Notes under the pieces: model-generated
Databases searched by the model: none
What the model saw: only the letters and a program-made list of their open reading frames with translations
What the model was told of the DNA's origin: nothing
Program-made: the position numbers and the translations under genes
NCBI RefSeq assembly: GCF_000276665.1
Contig: NW_004955402.1
Span: 2,536,192-2,600,191 of the forward strand
DNA: 64,000 nucleotides
Direction: 5' to 3'
Source of the DNA: Chinchilla lanigera
Taxonomy: Eukaryota; Chordata; Mammalia; Rodentia; Chinchillidae
Shown: positions 56,870 to 64,000 of the stretch, piece after piece
Layout: every line of letters begins with the position of its first letter
How positions within the stretch are numbered: position 1 is the stretch's first letter

Positions 56870-58020
56870 ACACTTAAACAAGATGCAACCCTAGACATCC
56901 AGTTCACCAAAGGGACACCCAGGAGGCAATGAGGTGGGACAATCTGAAAGCTACCCACCTGGCCTCTCTGATGTAGTAACAACAAAGCAAATGAATAAAG
57001 CTCTAGAAAAAATCAAATGAGAAATAATTTCTCATATACCTACAGACATGATGACTACAATGAAAAGCATGCTTAGTGACTCTAGGGCAGATATAGATTA
57101 AAAATAATAGAGGAGGTAAGAAAAGTATGGAAATCATGAATGTCCCAACATAGGAAAGAAATGGAATGCATAAAACATTCACGCACATATCCAGGAGAAT
57201 AAAAATTCCATTGAAAGTATCTGTAGCGGAGTGACAGAATCTCAGATATAGAAGACAGGCCTGTGGTTAGCGATCATGAAATGAAATACTTCTTAAAAAT
57301 ACCCAGGGACCATGAGAAACTAATCCAGCAGCTGCTAGATGATGCAAAGAAGAATAACGTAAGATTGATTGGATCAATGAAAAAGCAGGAGATCGCACAA
57401 ATGATATAAAAATCTGTTCACAGACGTCACGGCAGAAAACTTCCCTGGCATGGTTAATAGAACTCCAATAACCCATGATTTAAAAAAAACATCGGGGCTG
57501 GGGATTTAGCTCAGCGGCACAGTGCCTGCCTGGCAAGCACAAGGTCGTGAGTCTGATTCCTGGTACCGGAAAAAAAAAAATCTACACCTAGGCATATCAT
57601 AGTCAAGATTCCAGAAATTCAACACAAGAATAGAATCTTAAAAGCTGTTAAGAAAAAGAAAGCTGAAAAGCTGAAAAGAAACAAATCACCTATATAGGAA
57701 AGCCCATCAAAATCACTGCTGACTTCTCAACACTAACCCTCAAATCAAGGACAGTTTGGAGTGAAGTATTTCAAGTTCTAAAGGAAAACAACCTTCAAAC
57801 CCAGATTGATGTACCCTGCAAAACTATCTTGCAAAACTGATGGAGAAATAAGATACTGCCATGACAAAGAACAGCTGAGGAAATTTATGACCAAAAACCA
57901 ACACTCCAAATGTTTTGAAGGGCATTCTAGAACAAGATAACAACGACTACAGTTCCATGAACCCCAACAGAAGGAATCCACCAGGCAAGGCAAATAATTA
58001 AACAGAGGGAGGGAAAAAGT
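56870..58020 (+). pseudogene. L1 ORF1-like region, broken
   Basis: The 3' part (57600-58000) matches the C-terminal RNA-binding half of L1 ORF1 in content: a Lys-rich stretch, GKPIKITADFSTLTL-like and FMTKNQHSKCFEG-like coding. It has several stops and is split by the ID SINE at 57494-57579. The N-terminal coiled coil is not recognisable. Confidence 0.65.
57494..57579 (+). mobile_element. ID-type SINE nested in LINE-1
   Basis: GGGGCTGGGGATTTAGCTCA to GGTACCGG plus A tail, interrupting the ORF1-like part of the LINE-1. Its flanks are A-rich, so the duplication is not clear. Confidence 0.88.
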
Positions 58021-58936
58021 GGGGGGAGCCAACAACAGGAAAATAACAGGAAAAGGATAAGTCAATACATATTAGTTATAATCATCAATGTTAATTAATG
58101 GTTTCAATTCACCAATCAAAATACACAGACTAGCAGAATGGATCAAGAAGCAAGATCCAACAATATGCTACATATAGGAACGTATTTAATTCAAAAAGAA
58201 ATTCATAGACTGAAAGTCAAAGGATGGAAAACAATATTTCATGTGACAGGAACTGAGAAAAAAGCAGGGGTAGCCATTGTATTTGCAGACAAAGTGAATT
58301 TCAAGCCAAAATTGATTAAGAGAAACAAAAAAAGTCACTATATCTGTGTAAGGGAAACAATCCAAGAGAAAGGGATAACAATCATAAATATATGCAACAA
58401 ATACCCGTGCACCCAACCATATAAGACAAATATTAACAGACATGAAAAATCAAATAAGCATTAATACAACTGTATTGGCAGATCTTAATACCCCACTGTC
58501 ACAGATAAATATATCAAACAGACAAAAAAAATCAATAATGAAATATTAGAAATGAACCAAACTTTTGAAAATATGGACTTAGTCGATGTCTACAGAGTGT
58601 TCTATCCCATAACATCAGAATAAACATTCTTCTCAGTTGCACACTGGACATTCTCCAAAATAAACCACATACTAGCTCACAGGCCATGCTTCAGTAAATG
58701 CAAAGAAATTAAAATTATCCCATGCATATTATCAGACCACAGTGCAATGAAATTGGAAATCAATGGCAAAATAAACCACAAGCACTGTGTCGTAGGTTTG
58801 GGGTTTTTGCAAGAGAAACAATATAATACAGGGCACATATCTTATAAGATTATTTATAATAGTCACCCCAAGAATCATATACAAAGAGAGTACAGGAAAT
58901 CTGTCCATACACTAACAACCAAAGAATCCAGCTGAG

Positions 58937-59056
58937 GGCCTGGATCCCATGGTAATATCTGTGTAAGTCCTGTTGAAGACCTACAGCCCATAACAATACC
59001 TCCCACGAGACCAACTAGAGGCCTAATGCCCATGACAATGTCTCATGCAGGCCTGT
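58937..59056 (+). repeat. Tandem repeat, about 42 bases x 3
   Basis: Units begin GGCCTGGATCCCATGGTAAT, GACCTACAGCCCATAACAAT and GGCCTAATGCCCATGACAAT at 41- and 42-base spacing, each with CCCAT(A/G)(A/G)(C/T)AAT at the same offset. The third is a little shorter. Confidence 0.75.
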
Positions 59057-59163
59057 TTTACAGATCTATGCTAGGAAGGCCCAAAGGTCAGTGGTGGAAT
59101 CTAGAAAGTCTGTGCCAGCAGGATGAAGGATCTGTGTGTTAGCAGACTGAGGGACATGAACTG

Positions 59164-59515
59164 GAGCCAGGAAGTGCCCTCAGGTAAGAACCAGAGTTCC
59201 CCCAAAAAGTACCACAGCCATCTTCAGCGACAGTGAGGTCCTGAGCTCTTCTGATGATGAGGAAAGCCGAGTTCCCATCAGGAAAGCCAGCATGACAAGC
59301 TTCCCCAGGAGACTGGACAGTGCACTATCTTCCCCTCCAGAGCCAGGAAGCAATGCTCAAAGTGAGGAGCAGAGCTCCCCCAATGTGAACTGAAACCATT
59401 CTCAACAACATGATCCTGAGCTCCTTGGATGATGAAAACAGCCAAGTTCATCAGGAAAGCCAGCATGACAAGCTCCTCCAACAGAACCAAGAGCTCCTTA
59501 CAGCTTCTAACAGCA
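59164..59515 (+). repeat. Tandem repeat, about 175 bases x 2
   Basis: Both units open with GAGCCAGGAAG (59164, 59340) and share an identical 25-base block at 59277-59301 and 59450-59474 (ATCAGGAAAGCCAGCATGAC...). The intervening sequence aligns with moderate divergence, indicating an old duplication. Confidence 0.8.
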
Positions 59516-61329
59516 CCCAACAGCTTCTCTACCAGCTTTCAACAGCCTCTCTCAGCTCCCAAAGCCTGTCTACTTCTCCCATTCTGCCTCTTATGCTGCT
59601 GGCAACAATCCTAAGGTGGGCCTCCCACACTCAGCACCTCGGTGGTTCAGTTCAGTTGGGTGTTACAAGTTGACCACCAGGTGTCAATCCACCACAAACT
59701 GTATAACCACATGGAAATTAAATAACACCTTCCTGAACAACCAATGGGTCACAGATGAAATTAAAGAAGAAATTAGACAGTTTCTACAATTAAACTATAA
59801 TGACAATACAACATACCAGAACTTATGGGACACAATGAAAGCAGTCCTCCACATCAGGAAAAAATCAAGTGCAAATGAACAACTTAATGGTGAATCTCAA
59901 ACTTCTAGAAGAAGAAGAGCTGGCCAAGCCAAAAGCTCCTACAAGGGAGGAAATTATAAAGATCAGAGCAGAAATTAAGGCAATTGAGACTAAAACAATA
60001 CAAAGAATCAATGAATCGTAGAGTTGATTCTTTGAAAGACTATGTAAAATAAACAAACCCTGAGCCAGCCTTATTAAAAAAAGAAAAGACAACACAAATC
60101 CACACAATTAGGAATGAAAATGGTAAAGTCAGAATGGACACTGCAGAAATCCCAAAGATCATCTATACCTAGTTCGAGAACTTGTATTCTAATAAGTTGG
60201 AAAATGCAGATGAAATGGAGACATTCCTATATACATATGAATTACCAAAGCTAAATCAAGAAGATATAAAAATCCTAAATAAACCAATATCAATCAATGA
60301 AATCGAAGATGTAATTAAAAGCCTACCAACAAAGTCCAGGTTGTGATGAATTCACTGCTGAATTCTATGAAACATTTAGAGAAGACCTAGTACCACTACT
60401 TCTCAAACTCTTTTAATGAAATCAAAAGGAAAGCAATACTCTCAAATTCATTCCTGGAAACATTACCCTAATACCAAAACCAGGGAAGAACCCAACTAAG
60501 AAAACTATAGGCCAAGCTCCCTAATGAACATAGATTCAAAAATCCTCAATAAAATACTGGCAAACAGAATGCAACAAATCATCAAGATTATACATCATGA
60601 CCAAGTGGGATTCATCCCAGGGATGCAGGGACGGCCCAACATATGTAAATCAATAAATGTAATACATCACATTAACAGAGCCAAGGACAAAAACCATATG
60701 ACCATCTCAATAGATACAGAAAAAGATTTTGACAAAGTTCAGCACTCATTTATGATTTTAAAAAAACCCTACAGAAAATTGGAATAGATCCTTATCTCAA
60801 TCTGATAAAAGCCATCTATGACAAACCAGCAAGCCAACATTATATTAAATGGACAAAAACTGAAAGCTTTCACTCTAAAAATCAGGAACAAGACAAGGAT
60901 GTCCACTGTCACCACTGTTATTCAACACAGTTCTGGAAACTTTAGCCAGAGCAATTAGATAAGAGAAACAAATAAAAGGAATAACAATGGGATAGAAAGA
61001 AAAATTATCATTTTCAGGGAAGACTCCAAAAACTTCACCAAAAGACTTCTAGATTTAATAAGCAAATTCAGTAGTATAGCTGGATACAAAATCAACACTC
61101 AAAAATCAATAGCCTTCCTGGACACAAACAACAAATTCACTGAGGAATTAGGGAAACAACACCTTTCACACCAGCATCCAAAAAAATGAAATACTAGGAA
61201 CCAATCTAACAAAGAAAGTAAAAGAATTCTACATTGAAAACAACAATACTATGAAAAAAGGAGACTGAAGAGGACATCAGAAAATGGAAAGATATCCTTT
61301 GCTCTTGAGTAGGAAGAATCAACACAGTG

Positions 61330-61410
61330 GGCCAGGGATGTAGCTCAGTGGCACAAGTGCCTGCCTGGCAAGCGTAAGGTCCTGAGTTTGATCCCCGGTA
61401 CCAAGAAAAA
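61330..61410 (+). mobile_element. ID-type SINE nested in LINE-1 ORF2 region
   Basis: GGCCAGGGATGTAGCTCAGT to GTTTGATCCCCGGTACC plus A tail. AGAATCAACACAGTG (61315-61329) and AGAATCAACATAGTG (61411-61425) form the target-site duplication. Confidence 0.9.
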
Positions 61411-63155
61411 AGAATCAACATAGTGAAAATGTCCACACTTCCAAAACTGTTATACAGATTTAATGCAATCCCAATCAAAATTACAACAGCATATCTCACA
61501 GAATTAGAGAAAGCAATCCTAAAATTCATTTGGAACCAGAAGAGACCTAGAATAGCACAGGCAATACTGGACAACAAACACAAGGCAGGACGCATCACAA
61601 TCTCTGACTTGAAATTATACTATAAAACTGCTGTGATTAAAAAAAAAAAGACCGAAAGATCAATGGAACAGATTAAAAGATGCAAAAACAACTCCAGACA
61701 TACTCAGCCACCTTACTTTTGACAAAGGTGCCAAACACATTCACTGGAATAAAGATAACCTCTTTAATAAATGACACTGGAAAACTGACTTTCCACATGC
61801 CAAAGATTAAAACTGGAACCATTATCTTTCACCATGCACTAAAGTCGAAATGGATCAAAGATCTAAATATTAAAACCAAAACATTACATCTGCTGGAAGA
61901 GAGAATAGGTAAAACTCTGGAAGACATTGGTGTAGGCCAAGACTTTACGAACAAAACCCCAATCACATAGGAACTACCACAAAGAATGAACGACTGGAAT
62001 CTCATCTTATTAAAAATCTTTTGTACAACCAGAGAAACCAACAAAGTGAAGAGACAGCCCACAGTGTGGGAAACAATGTTTGCCAGCTGTTCCTCAGACC
62101 AAGGTTTACTATCAAGAACATATAAAGAACTCAAAAACAGACCCCCCAAATTCAAAGACCCAATACAAAAATAGGCATCTGAGATGCATACACACTTCTC
62201 AGACAAAAAGGTACAAACAGCAAATAAATATATGAAAAAAGTGTTCAATACCACTGGTCATTCAAGAGATGCAAATTAAAACAGCACTGAGATTCCATCT
62301 GACCCCAGAAAGAATGGCTGTTATCAAGAAATCAACCAATACAAATGCTGGTGGAGCTGTGGGGAAAAAGGAACCCTTCTCCACTGCTGGTGGGAATGTA
62401 GACTGGTGCAACTACTGTGGAAATCAGTGTGGAGATTCCTCAAAAAACTAGGACTAGAGGTTCCATTTAACCCAGCCATTTTGCTCCTGGGTATCTTCCC
62501 AAAAGAATTAAAAGCATCATGCCACAATGATATATGCACACCTATGTTTACAGCAGAACAGTTTGTAATAGACCAGTCTTGGAAACAACCCAAATGCCCA
62601 TCAACTGGTAAATGAGTAAAAATGATACAGTTTTTTTCTGCAATGGAGTACTACTCTGCCATAAAAAGGATACATCTGAGACATTTCTAGGGAAATGGAT
62701 ACACCTTAAGTCCATACTCTTCAATAAAATAAATTGGACACCTATGTGTAAATACCACATTGTTTCTCTGGTGTGAGAAACCAGAAGTGTAAATAAGGAC
62801 CAAAATGTAGAATAGATATTGTGAAATAGGAAGAAAATGTTCAAATATGGGGAGGGTAACAAGGGAGAGGAGAAAAGGAAAGAAGGAAAAAGTTTTTAAA
62901 AATGAGAAAAGAAGGAAAACATGAAAGTAAAGAAGGAAGACATGAAAGCAAAGCTTTTACAAATGGGGAGAAGAGGGGTTGAAAGGTGGGTACGAGAATG
63001 AAAAAAGTAAGTTACATCACATACAAGTACAAATGCTCTATGATAAATGTGATCGTTACGTGTATCTAAAATGTACCAAAAAAATCTGATTTAAAAATTA
63101 AAAATAAAAATAACAAATTAGACTTCTGCTCAGACTCTATTCAGAAAAGGTCAAG

Positions 63156-63200
63156 TCGGTGTGTGTGTGTACGTGCACGTGTGTGTGTATTTGTATGCAG
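63156..63200 (+). repeat. Short TG-rich repeat after the LINE-1
   Basis: GGTGTGTGTGTGTACGTGCA and GTGTGTGTGTATTTGTATG. A second short TG-rich patch lies at 63537-63565. Confidence 0.75.
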
Positions 63201-63625
63201 TCCATTCTCCCCATCACTGGTTCTTTATCCATCATTTCAGTCACGTATGGGCCAAAAACACGTGGGGAAAAGCCCACGTCCCTACTGAACATGTGTATAC
63301 TTTTTTGGCTATGATTCCCTAAACCATACATTGTAACAACTATTTATCTAGCATTCGTATTTTATTAGGTGTTAAAAGTAATGCAGACATGATTTAAAGT
63401 GTATGGGAGGGTGTGTGGGGGTTATGTGCAAACACTACCCCATTTCACAAGAGACTTGCACATCTACAGGGGTGCTGGAAGCAGTCCTGAAAGGAGCCAA
63501 TCCCTGCAGACACCAACAGTAACGACATACATGTGCGAGAGTGTGTGTGTGCGAGTCTGTGTGTGACACAAAGAATGTTACCCACAATATGTGAAGTCCT
63601 ACAATCCAGTAAGAGAAAGACATCT

Positions 63626-64000
63626 GTGTTAGTTTCCCATCACTGTAACAAAATACCTAGCTGGGAAGGGCGGTACACATCTGTAATCCTCACAGTTTGG
63701 GAGGCTGAGGCAGGAGGATTGAAAGTTCAGTACCCAACTGGGCAACTTAGTGAGACCCTGTCTCAAAAAATAAAAAGGCCAGGGATGTAGTTCAGTGCAA
63801 AAGTCCTGGGCTCAATCCTCCATAACACATGCATGCGTAATATCAAACAAACAAAACACCTAAGATAACTTGGAAGTTAAGTTTCAACTTGAAAGAGGAG
63901 GCTTGTCATGGCTCAGAGTTTCAGAGGACTCGGTTCCTGATCACAGGCTCAGCTCCTCTGCGCCTGTCTCTCAGCAGCACACCAGGCAGAAGTGGCAGGA
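63626..64000 (-). mobile_element. MaLR-like LTR, split by a SINE and cut by window edge
   Basis: TGTGTTAGTTTCCCATCACT and GTAACAAAATACCTAG at left match the reverse complement of the LTR end at 51822-52172. After the nested SINE it resumes with TTGTCATGGCTCAGAGTTTC. It continues beyond the window. Confidence 0.65.
63661..63850 (+). mobile_element. B1-ID dimeric SINE nested in an LTR
   Basis: B1 half (GGGCGGTACACATCTGTAAT to GAGACCCTGTCTCAAAA) and ID half (GGCCAGGGATGTAGTTCAGT to GGGCTCAATCC). Flanks ACAAAATACCTAG (left) and ACAAAACACCTAAG (right) look like the target-site duplication. Confidence 0.78.

Larger units (their letters stand above)
58786..59690 (+). mobile_element. Non-L1 insert within L1 ORF2, built of tandem units (unidentified)
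   Basis: L1 coding stops after KLEINGKINHK and resumes at [12 protein letters not shown], where intact L1s are continuous. The roughly 0.9 kb between shows no L1 similarity. It holds about three 42-base units (starts 58937, 58978, 59020) and two diverged units of about 175 bases (starts 59164, 59340). ACCACAA is present at both ends of the insert and may be a duplication. I do not recognise the element. Confidence 0.6.
58080..62645 (+). pseudogene. L1 ORF2-like region (endonuclease, reverse transcriptase, C-terminal), broken
   Basis: Endonuclease-like coding spans 58087-58785 (KKAGVAIVFADKVNFKPKL; later DHSAMKLEINGK). Reverse-transcriptase-like coding spans about 59700-61700 ([53 protein letters not shown]). 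The C-terminal Cys region ends near 62640 ([13 protein letters not shown]). Stops and frameshifts are frequent. The segment that should hold the FADD catalytic motif, near 61007-61021, is deleted. Confidence 0.8.
55306..63112 (+). mobile_element. LINE-1 (L1), nearly full length, inactive
   Basis: A 7.8-kb plus-strand L1 in RALBP1 intron 1, antisense to the gene. It starts with a G/A-rich 5' UTR (GAACTTCTGGGAAGATGGGA), then an ORF1-like part, an ORF2-like part with endonuclease, reverse transcriptase and C-terminal segments, a purine-rich 3' UTR (62848-62960) and an A-rich tail. Both ORFs are broken by many stops and frameshifts. Nested inside are ID SINEs at 57494 and 61330 and an unexplained insert at about 58786-59690. 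Target-site duplication is not clear. L1 moves by target-primed reverse transcription; this copy cannot. Confidence 0.9.
49462..64000 (-). other. RALBP1: RALBP1 first intron, 5' part cut by window edge
   Basis: At least 14.5 kb of intron upstream of the first coding exon. 49500-51330 shows no clear element. Beyond that it is dominated by repeats: SINEs, a solo MaLR-like LTR (51822-52172), a large LINE-1 (about 55306-63112) and a second LTR at the right edge. No exon or CpG-island promoter is visible. Confidence 0.65.

Noticed and set aside
59410..59673. Frame of 87 codons in the LINE-1 insert as a stand-alone gene
   Set aside because: It has no start context, its homologous duplicate unit is frameshifted and stop-interrupted, and it runs into non-protein-like hydrophobic sequence. 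It is kept only as part of the insert finding.

Overview
The window is nuclear DNA from a placental mammal, almost certainly a rodent. It holds parts of two vertebrate genes with GT-AG introns. Its introns are full of 7SL-derived B1 SINEs (several with the internal tandem duplication typical of rodent B1), ID-type tRNA-derived SINEs and dimeric B1+ID elements. B1-dID dimers are known from non-murid rodents such as squirrels, dormice and beavers, so a sciuromorph or castorid-like rodent is more likely than mouse or rat; the exact species cannot be fixed from the sequence alone.

From 1 to about 32.5 kb the plus strand carries the 3' part of PPP4R1, the HEAT-repeat regulatory subunit 1 of protein phosphatase 4. 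Sixteen coding exons (3410-31693) join without a frameshift into 846 residues ending at a normal stop. About 98 N-terminal residues and the promoter lie left of the window. One of its introns (22514-23860) is of the rarer GC-AG class.

From about 35.5 to 49.46 kb the minus strand carries the entire coding region of RALBP1 (RLIP76), the Ral effector, RhoGAP and glutathione-conjugate transporter. Nine coding exons sum to exactly 1914 bases (637 residues plus stop). The arginine finger, the second GAP residue and both reported ATP-binding motifs are intact. The 5' noncoding exon and promoter lie right of the window. The two genes are tail-to-tail, as on human 18p11.22, with about 3 kb between their poly(A) signals.

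From 49.46 to 64 kb lies the first intron of RALBP1. It contains a MaLR-like solo LTR, several SINEs and an almost full-length but dead LINE-1 (about 55.3-63.1 kb, plus strand). That LINE-1 carries two nested ID SINEs and an unexplained insert of about 0.9 kb, made of short tandem units, between its endonuclease and reverse transcriptase parts. A second MaLR-like LTR, split by a B1-ID SINE, runs off the right edge.

No bacterial-type features, CRISPR array, tRNA or rRNA gene was found. The best candidates for a second look are the composite insert inside the LINE-1, the GC-AG intron, the ID SINE subfamily with a tRNA-Ile-like T arm, and a minus-strand protein-like ORF inside a PPP4R1 intron.
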